From: Gerris lacustris
Lineage: Eukaryota > Arthropoda > Insecta > Hemiptera > Gerridae
Assembly (NCBI GenBank): GCA_951217055.1
Contig: OX578278.1
Coordinates: 43,599,574 to 43,663,573 of the forward strand
Reading direction: 5' to 3'
Length of the DNA: 64,000 nt
A program made the position numbers and the translations under genes. Shown here piece after piece: positions 1-13,880 of this stretch (its first letter is position 1; the number at the start of each line of letters is the position of its first letter). The notes beneath the pieces were generated by a model, which was not told the origin of the DNA, did no database searches, and was given only the letters and a program-made list of their open reading frames with translations.

Positions 1-433
1 TTACTAAAACCAACAGCGACACCGCTATGACTTAATAAAGATCGCTAAAACTATTAAAGCGGACCTAAACGTTTATAATAGAGAAATCAACCTTTTTACC
101 GATATCTTACATTCTAACGTAACGATTTTAATAAAACTTCATATACACCATCTAATGCACAATTGAAACAGGTATGCAAAATTTCAACTTGATACAAGCA
201 AAATTCTTTGCGTAGTGACGAGATACATTTATAATAATTGTTTAAAAGCTACCGCGGGTGGTGAAGATTGTTATAGTCGTATAGTGTATAGGTTTGTTTA
301 GGAAGTAAAACTTTGTACCGAGTACCCCCTCTCTTCCCTAGACTACCCTCTTCCACTTATCTTCAACTATGACATTCATCATGATTAATAAATTTAAATA
401 TTCAGTATTTCATTGCAATACGCTCGCTTCAAT
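1..433 (+). repeat. Family B interspersed repeat, copy cut by the window edge
   Basis: The segment matches 803-1204 closely (shared phrases such as ccaacagcgacaccgctatg and gcacaattgaaacagg) and matches 9908-10330 on the opposite strand. It ends in cgctcgcttcaat, the inverse of the left end of the next copy at 477. Its left part lies outside the window. No coding sequence is seen. Probably a non-autonomous DNA element; its superfamily is not known. Confidence 0.7.
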
Positions 434-476
434 GATAGAGCCACGCGATGCCTAGTATATTTAAGTTTACATAATA

Positions 477-1204
477 ATTGAAGCGAGCGTAGCGAGCTTC
501 CTACATTCAACGAAATATGCTCCGTATCTGTCTGTCTGTCTGTCTGTCTGTCTGTCAGTAACGTTCACGCGTGTGACGATAACTTGAGTAAAAGTTGACC
601 GATTTAGTTGAAATTTGGTATACATGATCCTCTTACTAATACTCAGGCTAAGTTCGTTGGACAGCGTGATCCGTCCAAGAGTTCGCGCGCAACGCTCGCG
701 TAAACGAGAGGTTCAAAAATTAAATTGGAATTTCAGGACGGGAAAAGATTCTATCATCATCTATTCGATGAGACGAACATTTTTTTCAAATAACATTTTT
801 TAGTAAAACCAACAGCGACACCGCTATGAATTAATAAAGATCGCTAAAACTATTAAAGCGGGCCTAAACGTTTAAAATAGAGAAAACAACCTTTTTACCG
901 ATATCATACGTTCTAACGTAACGATTTTAATAAAACTTCATAGACACCATCTGATGCACAATTGAAACAGGCATGCAAAATTTCAATTTGATACATGCAG
1001 TAGTTTGTTTGTAGCAAAGAGATACAAATTATAAATATTGAAATAGAGATGTGTGGTTAGAGGAATAGTAAGAATGCGGGGTGGTTCCCTTACTACTAGC
1101 CGCTGCACTACTACCAGACCCATTATCTATCAACTCATCATGATTCACAATAATCTATTTTTTCAATATTCAATACATATTTATTACTATACGCTCGCTT
1201 CAAT
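477..1204 (+). repeat. Family B interspersed repeat, full-looking copy with short inverted ends
   Basis: It starts attgaagcgagcg and ends cgctcgcttcaat, an inverted repeat of 13 bases. Inside are a CTGT microsatellite (about 528-556), then a block containing gtgacgataacttgagtaaa and a block containing gttcgttggacagcg. Both blocks recur in family A at 34225-34450, so the two families share an internal core. The 62-residue open frame at 615-803 is repeat sequence and I do not call it a gene. A third copy lies inverted at 9908-10639. Confidence 0.7.
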
Positions 1205-2303
1205 GATAGAGCCACGCGATGCCTAGTATATTTATATTTTGTGATAAATAGTATGGTGCAGATAGTAGTAGAACTTGTTTTCCTTTAATTTAATAAATGA
1301 ATTGAAATGGGTTTATACAAACGGTATTGAATAGGGGAAAATGAAGGCAGTTGGCATATAAGTTAAAAGTTGTGATTCAATAATAGTTTTCCAATAGTAG
1401 TTACAAACAATTAATTAGGAGTTCGATCTCACAGTCGAACTCGTTTGTTTAAATAAGTTTAATAATAAAGTTTTAGTTGGGAAGTTGAAGTTATTATTTA
1501 GTTACATATTTGACCTTAATTGAGTATCATATTGCTTCTCTTTTTGTCCGCACAGGCATGAATTTTGCCACGCGCAGTCAGGCGTGAATTTAGCTTATCA
1601 TAGTTTTAAATTCTATTGCTTGACCAAGATAGTTGGTGCTGATAAATAGAGTATCCAAAACATTTTACTTTTTATTAGATAGGAAAATAATTTTTAAATT
1701 TACTCTTTTTGCAAGCTTTTATTTAACTTGCTATGTTTGTATGTATATGTATGTATGTTCAGGTCAAATCTTGCAACTAAATTTTAAAGGAGTTATCCTC
1801 AACCGATTGAATTGAAATTTGCATACACGTTTAGTTTGGATGACAATGCATGGTTAGCTAAGTCACGTCATTCTAAATCCAATATGGTGGTCAGCACAAG
1901 ATGGCAGACTAGTTATTTTTTAAGCTCGCCTATGATATGGGTATAAAATGAAAGGATTTGCTGAGAAAAATATAAATAAAAGTTTTTTTGTTTGTTTTTT
2001 TTTAAATTGATTTTATAATCAACTTATTGCAATTAGTAGTAGTAGTAACTTTTGTCAGCGCGGGATTATCGAAAAAATGTGGGCGCCAATGAAAACACTG
2101 GATTTTGAATTCGAGAAGGCCAGGCGAACTAGGCAAATAAAAATGTCACTGGCCCTCCCCCCTGCCATAGGCCTAGTGGCTTTATTTTTTTCCTCATATT
2201 GGTTGGCCAATCTGAGTGTCAAAAGTTAATAATCATTGTAAATAGAGTATTGTTAAATAAATCAGCGACATATTTATTTTAGACCTTGGCAACTTGTTTC
2301 TAG
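1205..2303. other. No gene recognised
   Basis: AT-rich sequence without a supported coding frame, structural RNA or clear repeat boundary. The short open frame at 1633-1815 has low-complexity composition and no recognisable motif. The stretch 1810-1920 has the look of an old interspersed repeat, but no second copy is visible here. Confidence 0.5.
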
Positions 2304-2669
2304 GGCCTCGGGTACGATACGAGCGGTGAGCGGAGTGGCATCAGGGCGGCAGAGCATTGCCGCTTAAGTTTATGTTTGCATTAAGTGCAATGAAAGTAGA
2401 GGACGGCCGGCTACGATAGCTTGAGTGTCTGAGCGAATAATGTTGACGCTTGCCGCTTACCGCTCACCGCTCATGCTAGACATTAATTTTCGCTCACCGC
2501 TCTGAGTCTTTCAGTTGATTGGAAAATCAAATAAACATAGCAGAAAACTGATGGAAAATACCGCCCAGCCTGTTATTTGCGCTATTATCGTAGCCATCGC
2601 CGCTCACCGCTCTGCCGGTTTGATGCGCTCTGTCGATCATCACTCACCGCTCCTATCCTACTCGAGGCC
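2304..2669. mobile_element. MITE with GAGCGGTGAGCG motifs
   Basis: The left end ggcctcgggtacgatacgag and the right end, read on the other strand, ggcctcgagtaggataggag are inverted repeats of about 29 bp with a few mismatches. The interior repeats the word CGCTCACCGCTC or its inverse near both ends (about 2320, 2455-2475, 2490, 2610 and 2640). It has no coding capacity. The flanks (tag and tta) do not form a clean target duplication, so the superfamily is uncertain; the layout resembles the PIF/Harbinger-like MITEs elsewhere in the window. Confidence 0.7.
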
Positions 2670-4402
2670 TTATATCAGTTAGTTAGTCTCCTTAAATGTG
2701 TTTTACAGTAGAAAAAGGTTTTAAAACTTAGATTTAATCCCTAGTCGAAACACTGTGTTTGGGATTCACTTTATCCTTTAAATAAATCACGTTTAAACTA
2801 AAGAAAAAAAAAAAAAATGAAATAAAGAAGTACCAAATTACAAGGTGGTATATATTAACAATTCATTTAAAAATAATCCTGACCAAATATAGCTTATCAA
2901 ATGAGTTGATTTTATTTAAAGTGAAAAGGCATTTGAACCTACCAGAACTTGGCATATAACTGACAAATTAAATTATTTGAATATCACTAGGCTGAAACCA
3001 GGTGGGGTTTAAAAAAAAATCAACCAGCTGTAAGTATCCATTAATAATTAATTGACTTTAATTCCGAGGCTTAATGTACTCACAATACAGTTGTAAGTTC
3101 AGTTGTATAAGAGTAATTCGGTTTGTTCAAATGACTCTTTTTATAAATTAAATTAAAAAAATTACCGATTGCTATACATTATTTTGAAAATCCTTATTTC
3201 CTTGACAGTAAAAATGTTTAATGTCACATTAAACTAACATTACGATTACCAACAAAATTAATAATTTATAAATGTGGGATTTAAATTTTATAAATTTATT
3301 ACTTTACACAATTTCGTTCATAGCCTCATAAATGTAATCGCTTTAGTAATTAAATAATAATAAATAATCCGTTATACACAGAAAATGCTGGGTTATCACT
3401 GAGTGGAGTGTAGGTATACGTTCTCTGACGGTAGATAAAATATTAATTTTAAAGGAAAACTCTGTTTTCCTTTTGTAACTCTGTAACTCTCCTTTTGTAA
3501 CTCTGTAACCTTTTTAATTTTGAAGAATAATTTCCAATAAACTTTACTACATAAATATAACATGGTTTTAAAAGTTGGTCCAAAATATTATCGATTCTAC
3601 ATTTAATATTCACAACCTAAATACAAGTTTTTCTTTGTATGTTTGTTTGGAAACTGAAGTTTGAAGTTTGGTGGAAAGTTTAGCAGGAAACTGTTAGCTA
3701 AATGTTTAATAACTAGTCATCTCAATTTAACATAAGTTATTTGGGAGTGAGTGTAAACTTACAACATCTTATGCAAACAGAACCAACCTCAGCCATGAGT
3801 AAACTCAATAAAACTGAAACATGAGATAACTTATCAACTCATTATTTCAATTATTTATTTTCTAACTAACTAATAAAACTACTTTCAACTTGTATCTATT
3901 TACACCTCTCGATAATACTATTCAGTTATAGTAATACATTACGTTGAACTTACATGGTGCCAAGCAAAAGATCACAAAATCATGGTATTCAGAAAATAAA
4001 GACTGATAAAATTATAATATTGCAATACTTATGAATTTAAAGACGTAATATTACTTATGAAGTAATATTGTCTACTGACTTTTGTTTTGACAATAATATT
4101 TTATAAACACATTCAAAAGTCATAGCAACAGTAAAAAGTCCGAATTAGGTAGAACCCGAATTCGAGGTGGTCATATGAAAAATTCAATAGCATCGGGAAA
4201 AAATGTTTGTCGAAGAAAATGTCAATCATAAAAAATTATCTGGGAAAAAATGTTTATCGAAAAAAAAAAATCTATAGCGTCACTTCAACGCAGCTCTACA
4301 AGATATTTTTTGAAGATGTTCATAAGGCAGATATATATCCTAGAAGAAAATATCCTGTAGTGAAATCTATAGTGTTTATATTTCATATGTCGTACGTCCC
4401 TA
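2670..4402. other. No gene recognised
   Basis: AT-rich sequence. A short direct repeat of ccttttgtaactctgtaac lies near 3465-3510. I see no supported open frame, RNA gene or transposon end. Confidence 0.5.
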
Positions 4403-4405
4403 TAA

Positions 4406-5186
4406 AGCCTTGTCCACACTATGTCGATCGACAAGGTCGACGACAATGTTGATCGACACGGTCGACGACAATGTTGATCGACACGGTCGACTTTTTGACT
4501 CGTCCACATTACCTTAGTATGTGTGGACTTTTCGAGCGACAAATAGTGAATTCTATACCTAGCAGTGGCGGTTGCTGCAATTATCGTAGCAGTTCTTGGA
4601 AGCCTGGAGTACAGGTGTGGCATGGGCTTTCGAAACTTTTTTCGAATGAATAATTCCGATTTTGGCAATTGATTAAGTATATTGCGCTGATAATAATTAA
4701 AAAAGACACGTCATTCAGACAAGCCATTCCAGTGAGCCATTTTTATTTTCTTTTCAACCTCAACTTTCTAAATGCCAAAAGAAACAGTAATTTCCATTAG
4801 CCCATTATGATTTTTGTATCTATTTTTATATTGTGAATGAGTTGAGTCCAACAATAAAATATAATTTTTTCGTCATTCCAATTCATAATGATAAAATTAA
4901 TCAAACTAAATACCACAGACTGCTGCTCTTAACCACCAAATGCACTCAGCAGAACCAATAAATGCACTCCGCAAAACACAACTGAACAGAATGAATATTT
5001 TGTACTTACTCAAAAGTCGAGCGACATGAGTCGACACATCCCCACTACTGTTGTCGATTCGACTTCCTTTGACCCGTACCGACTTGATTCGGGTAGCGTA
5101 CGGCACGACCCGACAATGTTCGACAAAGCCGGGCGATACGTCCACACTTGTACGACGTTGTCGGTTGGCATGGTGTGGACGCGGCT
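4406..5186. mobile_element. PIF/Harbinger-like MITE with GTCGA motifs, TAA target duplication
   Basis: The left end agccttgtccacactatg and the right end, read inverted, agccgcgtccacaccatg are matching termini. The triplet taa flanks both sides (4403-4405 and 5187-5189), the target choice expected of PIF/Harbinger elements. The left subterminal region repeats words around gtcgatcgacaaggtcgac three times; the right side has related cgtcgtac and gtcgac words. The open frames on both strands inside are not recognisable as transposase. Non-autonomous copy. Confidence 0.75.
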
Positions 5187-5189
5187 TAA

Positions 5190-6887
5190 GAGCTCGTGAT
5201 CCCGCTTTGTGATCGAATTCTGGTTGTCATAAGAAAACCGATTTCCGTAAGAGTCTACTATCCTTACCCATTTCTTTCGGGGAAAGTAGCAGCAATCACT
5301 CTTCTTGGTTAGGTGTTTTGTTTGCCTTTCTGGTCTCTCACTACCACCAAATAACTTTGCTTCAGTGTTTGCTCGGTTGTTACCAATTGTTTCTTCGAGT
5401 CAGCATTGGCGTACATTCTCGAACAAAGGTATACAGAAAGGCGTCAACCAACCGTTTTGCAATACTTTATTGGCGTCTCTTAAATAAAGGTAATCATCAT
5501 CAGTGTAGTTAGTCTGCCTGTGACGGCGAACCGCTAGATCTTTCCTTCAGAAAATGTTGATGGGCTTAAGCACATCCCTGAAACGTCAGTTAATGACAGA
5601 GTCGCCTACTTACAATATTTTCTCCTTCTACATTACTGTTATAAATACCTCTTAGTACGTTCGCACATAGGCCGATACGAAAGCAATAAAATTCGCTAGG
5701 CGACATCGGCAATAAAGGCGATATCGGCGATCTAAGGAACAGGGCATCCCTCAGACGGGCGATTTTATTCAGTCAACTTGTACCTTCCAAAGGTACTTAC
5801 AGAATACCTAGTATTCTATAAGTAGTATTATTACCCCTGCTCTCCATCATCAAAACACCAACATAAGTTTTGTAAATTATTATACTATTTATAAACTTGA
5901 CAATCTGACTTCTGAAGCCACACTTTGTTTGGATCGTCTTTTCGGTAATAGGTCATGTGAGTAAAATCAAATAAAGCACGGTGTTTTTTTCTCGAATTCC
6001 ACAATAAACGCTCCATATCAATAGGCGGTATTAGAACATATTTCTCAGATTGCGCTTCTCTGCAGGTAACCCGGGCAACTCATATCGCGCTCGACGAGTA
6101 GATCGTCTGTAGATTGCTTTCATACCGCCCCGTTAGTGTGTTGGGCCACCTCCTTAAACTAGAAGGTGATAGGGAAGGGGTATCGTATCCCTGTTGAATC
6201 TTCCTTGACGACCCTATACAGAAAGTCATGTAGTGCAGTCTTCGAAATCCAGTTTCGCCTTAATAGAGTTATGAGGATAAACATTATTTTACTATTTTAG
6301 ATCAACATAAATGTAGTTACTATAGATAAGAGTAGTTTACTATTTCTTATTGTAATTCCGATTGGCAATAATGTTTTTCATTACTAGTCAGATGAATCCG
6401 CTAATTTCGTTATACTTATCATCAGTGGCGCACCCAGGATTTTGTTCTGTGGGGCTGAAACCCAGACCCTAAAAATTCTCGACTGGGGGGCGGGGGAAGA
6501 ACGTAAAATCATTTTTTTTTTTTTTTTTTTTTAAATATTACTTTCTTAATGTGTTTATGAGCAGTAAGTATTAAAAAAACACTCATTAATTATTTTCCCC
6601 ACGGGTATTTCGTAAAAGTAAATAGTATTTTATTATTTTATGTATATTTTCTGGGGTTACATTTTGTGAACCATGTCTTACCTCTTCAGGAAGCGAACCA
6701 GATTCCTGTTATGTTAACGTTTTAACTTTGGTTCTAGAAGTTCGCCAGGCCTCTTAGATACATTGATCCCCTTCTACGAATTAACTATTTATTATGAAAC
6801 TACTTTTCTGTTATAGTGAATTCATATCACAAAGTAACTCTTAGTATCAAATGAGGATATCCCTACCGTCGATATTTGCTTGATCTG
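5190..6887. other. No gene recognised; possible single hAT-like terminus
   Basis: At 6424 the phrase cagtggcgcacccagga resembles a hAT-type terminus, but no matching inverted end is visible. At 5657-5770 there is a cluster of cgatatcggcgat-like words near cgttcgcacat, possibly half of another MITE. A T run lies at 6512-6531. No coding region is supported. Confidence 0.4.
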
Positions 6888-7275
<388 letters not shown>

Positions 7276-7994
7276 TTAGTCTACAATCTAAGTTATTGTG
7301 TAAACTATGTTTTTTTGTTATTGATCTAATAGTTTTCGTTGTTGTGTCTAACAAATAAATCATTTTCAAAACAGACTTCATATTTAGATATATCGACTTA
7401 TAAAATCATTGCTACAAAAACATTTAATATATTTGAATTTTATAAGAAAAAAAGATTTCTTTAAAAGTTTCAGAATGTTTAGAAATACTGCAAACCTTAG
7501 CTTAAAAGTTGTTCGGTTCTTGTACATGTGATCTTCTTTGCCTTCTTTTAGCTTCCCCTCTCCAAAATAAGAATGAAAAAAAAAAATGTAAGATGTTCTT
7601 TTAAAAACCCGGTGTATAAGTAGTTGTCTGAGTGCAAAGTTTGTCCAAGTCGATGTTGGTAGGAGCCATGTTGAAGTGGGTTGTAGCAAGCATTGGAAGT
7701 CTATAGATTTAAGACTATAGAGGCAGGGCTGCAGTGTAAGTGGGTACTAGAGGGTGCCTGCTATGACTGGGGGTGGCCTTGTCTTAAGCCAGAGGGAACT
7801 AGAATGACAAGACGCCTTCCTAAGTACCTCTTGTACGTCGTCCCATTTCCACCACCCCCTCTTCACTCTTTTAATCCACTTATTGACAAAAATGAATTCT
7901 GTTGTTATTTTTAACCGGATAAAATAATAAAATTTAATTCGTTTTATAAATATAGCTAGAGTTTTCAGTTTGTAACCTTTTTAGAAGTAATTTT
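7276..7994. other. No gene recognised
   Basis: Short open frames exist on both strands (7384-7689 minus, 7693-7914 plus), but they show no domain, signal sequence or splice context I recognise. I treat them as chance frames. Confidence 0.45.
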
Positions 7995-8939
7995 AGCTTC
8001 CCAGCTTATCGAAGGTAACGGCTGCATTGTGATTATTCTAAAGAATGAATTATAATTCTGTTAGGTAACTAACTCTTACTATAGAGAACATTGAATAGTA
8101 ACAGGTAAAATGTACAATATTATAAATAAATTAATATATAATTGTCCCTTTAAAATTCTAGTTTTCTTCCCAAATCTAACGGAGTTTACCGAAGCTAACG
8201 GAAGCATTGTACTTGCTCTGATGAACGAAATTTATTTAAGTTTACGATTTCAAAAATCCCTGGACAGAAATCCGTTTTAGAGATATCAGGGAACATTTTT
8301 GGTCTCTTGTCTATCTTACGGACTGCCCGTCAACATTTTTGCGAACCTCTATATCTTAAAAAACTATTCGTCCGATTCTAATGAAATGTAACTGGTAGGT
8401 CATAATTAGCCCATTGTTGGTCTCATTAATTTCAACCTTCTGCCCCAATTGCTTCATTCCGTATATGCACAACCTTATCAACACCTATATCTTTAAAAGT
8501 ACCTATACCCATCCAATTTTGAGTAAATTTGGATGGTTTGTTGGAAGTAGCTTAAAGATGGTCCCACATTAATTTCAATGGTAAGTTCGGATTGTACGTG
8601 CCCCCACTTTGAGGTTAGGGGTAAAATCTCGTATATTATAATAAAAACCTTAATTTTGTGTACTCCTACCTATTTTTAGACAAAGGGATATAAACTCTCC
8701 TATGAACAAATCATTCATATATAATTTCTCTCAAATCAAGTAGGAAAAAGTACGAAAAATTTCTGGTGCACGTAAATCCGAATTAGCCAATTTCAATATA
8801 CTGTTCTCATTTAATATTGCTTAATAACCCTTATTTAATTAAAACAGGAACATAAAACAGATCTAAATCTCATATGACCATTTGCCCTAGATAGAATGTG
8901 AGGAAGATGTGTGCCACACTAATTGGCAGACTATTTTCT
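7995..8939 (-). repeat. Family A repeat: one end fragment plus a longer diverged copy
   Basis: At 7995-8030 there is an isolated copy of the hairpin end (cttcccagcttatcgaaggtaacgg). A second, longer copy runs from 8161 (with gaagctaacggaagcattgt) to 8939, ending gtgccacactaattggcag. Inside are the family phrases aaatccgttttagagatatcagggaac and tttggatggtttgttgg. The same family occurs at 27880, 34090, 53274 and 62601. No coding sequence. Confidence 0.75.
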
Positions 8940-9544
8940 TAAGGTTTCTTCACACGATCCGGAAAAGCTATTGACTTTTCAATTTTAATGCGATCGCATC
9001 AACTCACCATTTTCTTCCAGAAAACGGACAGTTTTTCCCCACACATGATTTTCTAGAGTAATTTTTCAAAACAGATTTTTATCGGGTCTCGAAACGTTTA
9101 CCACCTCTTAATAAATAGGTTATTAACGCTTTTATTTGCTATTATCTAACGTGTGAACTGTAAAAAAATGTTATAGTTTCATTTTTATCTAACAATGTAT
9201 ATTTATTTAAAATGAAATTAATTTTCAACGTGTAATTTCTCTTTAAACTAAAACTTTCATGTGAGTTGATTTAAACGTTATATTAGTACAGGTTTCTCAA
9301 TAATATCCCGTATCAATTCCAATAATTTAAACTCGTCAATAATATGTTCCGATTGTATAGGTATTGTGGTAAAATCCAAAAATTAAATTGACTTCTACAA
9401 GATTACCTGTAAACAAGATTTAAATGAATTTATTTTATTATTGCATTTTTATGTAGATTTGTTTTTACTTTTAACACAAAATACTCTGATATTTTTCAAG
9501 TTAAATCCCTTTTTTTCCAAAAATTAATTCGATATAGGTGTACG
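8940..9544. other. No gene recognised
   Basis: AT-rich sequence with no supported frame, RNA gene or repeat edge. Confidence 0.5.
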
Positions 9545-9680
<136 letters not shown>

Positions 9681-9907
9681 TTATAACGCTATGATGATGT
9701 TATAGAATTTTCTTGAGGTAAAGTTATTATTAGAATAGAGAGAGAGGAAACCATGCTTAATTATTCATCCAAATAGATTGAATGTCCATTTAGTTTCCTA
9801 AATTAGATTAAATCAAGCTTGAATTCAAGGGCGAGTCTAGACTGGATGTGCTTGTTTGCAATTTAATGATCTATCAACGAGAACTCTCATTTTAACTTAA
9901 TTACTAA

Positions 9908-10558
9908 CTAGGCATCGCGTGGTTAATAAAATATGTATTGAATATTTAAAAAAATAGATTATCATGAATCATGATGAGTTGATAGATAATGTGTATAGTA
10001 GTAGTGCAGTGGCTTGTAGTAAGGGAACCACCCCGCATTCTTACTATTCCTCTAACCACACATCTCCGATATCAATTATTATAAAATGTATCTCTTTGCT
10101 ACAAAACAACTACTGCATGTATCAAATTGAAATTTTGCATGCCTGTTTCAATTGTGCATTAGATGGTGTCTAGGAAGTTTTATTAAAATCGTTACGTTAG
10201 AACGTAAGATATCGGTAAAAAGCTTGTTTTCTCTATTTTAAACGTTTAAGTCCGCTTTAATAGTTTTAGCGATCTTTATTAATTCATAGCGGTGTCGCTG
10301 TTGGTTTTACTAAAAAATGTTATTTGAAAAAAATATTCGTCTCATCGAATATATATGATGATAGAATCTTTTCCCGTCCTGAAATACCAATTTAATTTTG
10401 GAACCTCTCGTTTACGCGAGCGTTGCGCGCGAACTCTTGGACGGATCACGCTGTCCAACGAACTTAGCCTGAGTATTAGTAAGAGGATCATGTATACCAA
10501 ATTTCAACTAAATCGGTCAACTTTTACTCAAGTTATCGTCACACGCGTGAATGTTACT

Positions 10559-10594
<36 letters not shown>

Positions 10595-10639
10595 GCATAT
10601 TTCGTTGAATGTAAGAAGCTTGCTTACGCTCGCTTCAAT
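9908..10639 (-). repeat. Family B repeat, inverted copy with a short internal loss at one end
   Basis: This is the reverse complement of 477-1204, including the tetranucleotide run (gaca, 10559-10590) and the end cgctcgcttcaat at 10639. At its other end the sequence passes directly from ggcatcgcgtgg to aataaaatatgtattg. Compared with 1175-1230, this lacks about 25 bp containing the inner copy of the inverted terminus. The 110-residue open frame at 10355-10687 is repeat sequence, not a gene. Confidence 0.75.
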
Positions 10640-10803
10640 TACACACACACACACACACACATACAGGGTGACTGGCGATATATGTGAAAAAATGAAGTAG
10701 GTTGTTCTACGTCTCAGGGTCTACAAAAAACACTATATCGACTGTGTACCTTGAAAACCTCGTAACCCCAAAAACCAAATTTTACAGGAGAAGCAAAAAA
10801 CGT

Positions 10804-10845
10804 TGTTTTTTTTTTTTTTTTTTTTTTTTTAATATTTTCTTTATC

Positions 10846-10924
<79 letters not shown>
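10804..10924. repeat. T run and (TA)n microsatellite
   Basis: A T run of more than 20 bases at 10804-10830 is followed by a pure TA run from about 10851 to 10924. It sits just left of the edge of the tandem duplication at 10966. Confidence 0.95.
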
Positions 10925-10931
<7 letters not shown>

Positions 10932-12019
10932 AATATATGTTGTCCCCTTATTTTTGAATATTTATAATCTCTTTTGTGTCCAAAGGGGTAAAAAATAAAA
11001 AACTTCTTTATAAGGTAATATTTCGTCCCTAATTTTGGAACATCTTCAAACCTGTAATTATATATTTAATCAATTATATACAACATTTATCTTTTTAATA
11101 TAATTTAAATACAAAAAAATAATTATTTTAAAATTAGTGTGGATTTTTATACAAACATAATAAATCATTAAAAACTTTTAATAAGTTAAAGACTTTAAAT
11201 TTCAAATTAAAAATAAGTATTTACCGTGAAAGTAGTATAAGTAGAATTAAATCATTATAAAGTATATATTTTCTTTATATTTATTTTGATTTTAATTAAT
11301 TTTACTGAAACTTTTGACTTAAACTTATCCCACAACTAGTTAAAGACTTATAATACATGGGGGTAACGAGTTTTGAATCCTTGTCGTATACGAGGTTTTT
11401 TAAAAAAGTCAATTGTTTTACGGGTCCATAACTTGGTAAAGAACCGAGCTTAAACTTTTCGGACTTCAGGTAAAACTTCCTTATTTACTACGAATTTGAG
11501 CGCTTATGGCGTCCCCAATTATTGACCGATTTAATTTTTGATTGGGGTGCTTAAACCTCACACTAATGCTTTTTAAATCGAGTATTTATTATTTGATTAA
11601 TTTCTACTAGAACTAGAGTTATTAATTATATACTGGTGCAACTGCCGTATTGAGAAAAGAGACTGGTAATTAAATTAGTGCACAATCATGGTTGATGATT
11701 GTTCAATGACTTCCCAGTTTAATTGGTTTTGTCTATGTTTATTTTCTTATTTATTAAGCCTTTTTTCAGCATTGTTAGTTATTACTATTAGTTTGCTGTT
11801 AATTGGCTATTTTTTAAATATATAGATAGACTTCAAACTACGATTTGAAGAGTATTATATTCTTAAAAATTTAATGGAATTAATAATGTGTAATATAGTC
11901 CTGATTTCATTCCTAGAAGGCTTTGGAAACAAAACTATTTAGATTTTTCATTTAATTGCTAACCTAATAAGCAATTAAATTGCTAATTAGGCATTTCATT
12001 TAATTGTTAGGCCTACATG

Positions 12020-12085
12020 ACAATAGACAACATTGTCACTAATATCTAGCATGAGCCCCGCGCGGAGCGTGGGGTGAAAGCTAGT
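12020..12085 (+). mobile_element. Helitron-like 3' terminus
   Basis: A GC-rich hairpin (ccccgcg, loop cggag, cgtgggg; 12056-12074, reading through to gagcgtgggg) is followed by tgaaag and then CTAG at 12081-12084 with T as the next base. A second small hairpin (gacaat/attgtc) lies just upstream. This matches the known end of Helitrons: hairpin, short spacer, CTRR, insertion before T. No helicase coding region or clear 5' TC end was found, so this would be a non-autonomous or partial element. It is duplicated at 20254-20319. Confidence 0.45.
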
Positions 12086-13880
12086 TATGTAATATTTCTA
12101 TCCATATGAATTGACGAACACTCATCATTTTTTTTTGTGAAGGAAATTATTCCTTTTAGCGAATTTTCGAAGATAATTAAGCTATTGCAATGGCTTCAAA
12201 ATTTTTGAATATTTTCTCCATGGATATCCGTTTTAGACCATTCCTAATAGATTCCTGAAATTTAACACTTTTTTATGTATGTATGTATATATGTATGTAT
12301 ATATGTTTGTATATATGTATGTTTATATGTATGTATCACTCCAAATGATATCTCACGCTAGCGCTAGGATGCACTTAAAAATTCCAAACAAATTTTAAAA
12401 TGTCAATAATATCAAAAGAAAGGATGAGTTCGTTGGCCAGCATTTTTGTACATCATACAATTATAATTTTATTTTAACTACATTTTAACAATTTAGGGTC
12501 AAAGATAGCATAAAACCGTGTTTTTTCCATTTTACCCCTCTCTTATATGAAAATATGACAAAAGTGTGCATACCAACAATTACTGTACTCTTAAAGAGCT
12601 TTCCAACAACATGCATTATGAAGGGTAAATACTATTTTGACTTTTGTACCCCGTATCCCCGTGTACCAATATTTTTCCAATTTTTTTTTTCACCCAATTA
12701 AATTCTAATTCAAAATTTTTCTATATTATCATAAGCCAATAATACGCAGATTTCTTTGAAATTCGCTCATTAGGCATGGTGCATGGCTGGACTTTTTTCT
12801 GTTTTATTTTCTCTCTTATATATTATTTTATTTTTTCTTGTCAAAACCTTTTTTTTGTTTGTTATTAATATTAAATGGATATAAAATAATTGTATTTTCC
12901 GTATTTGCTCGTGGTATGGTGTCAATTCTGGCTATTGGTGCCAATTCTTAATGCTTAATATTGCAAGCAATAAAGAATAGCTGTGGCTAACATAAACTAT
13001 TGATAAAACCTTCTAATATTCTAATCAGAAGTTATATGTTCTCCTTTTAGTTCGGTTTCATACTACTCATTCTTTCAATTATCCGCTAGGCAAACTAAAG
13101 GGCATAACTTATAACCCTATTAATTAAAAGCAACGGCGTTGAATCCTTTAAGCCAACGTTACAAAAGGACTTTATGATCTTTCCGAAGCGACGAAATCCG
13201 TGTTTATCTTTCTTCGAGGGATCTATTCGTTGTGTTTGGAATACAGTAAGCCTATTCAGTCAGTTTTCGTACTGAAAGCTTTAACGCACATCATATGATA
13301 AATCCCGCAGTTAATCTTTTCATTGTTTGCCAACTTTTCAATATTCCCACTTGCTTGGTAAATTCGGGTCTAATAAAGCTGTTATTCAATTTAATAAATA
13401 TAGTTATACTACATGCTTTTATATTTTATATTTATTTTTATTTGACGTATAGTACTGATTTTTTTTGTGATTTAAGAGCACAGATTTAATTTTGTTATAT
13501 AAATAAAGGTTGACAAGTATGAGCTTTTGGTACACATGAAGCGTCCGTAGGCTATTTAACAAATCGGAAGGGTTCGTTAACCAGCATAATGACCCAGCAG
13601 TTTCAAGATGACGTCCATTTAAAAGCCTGTTTTAGCATTACTTTTTTAACCATTTATTATAAAGAGGTGAAACAAGTGGCTTTAATATCATTTTTAACGC
13701 TTAACAAAATAAAAACTAATCGAAGCCTCTAGCCTAAACTATTCCTAAGGTATAAATTTTGGATATTTTGGGGGAGGGAGGGAACATTTTTTCTTACAAA
13801 ATATAAAATGTATTAGTCCATGCAAATAAGTGTCTTACTAATATCAAGCTAGCATTTTGTGAATGTTTTCTTTTGGTACC

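Noticed and set aside
5657..5770. Additional MITE with cgatatcggcgat words
   Set aside because: Only one plausible end (cgttcgcacat) is present; without a mate or duplication the element cannot be defined.
6424..6490. hAT element start cagtggcgcacccagg
   Set aside because: No inverted mate, 8-bp duplication or transposase sequence was found, so only a possible isolated terminus can be noted.
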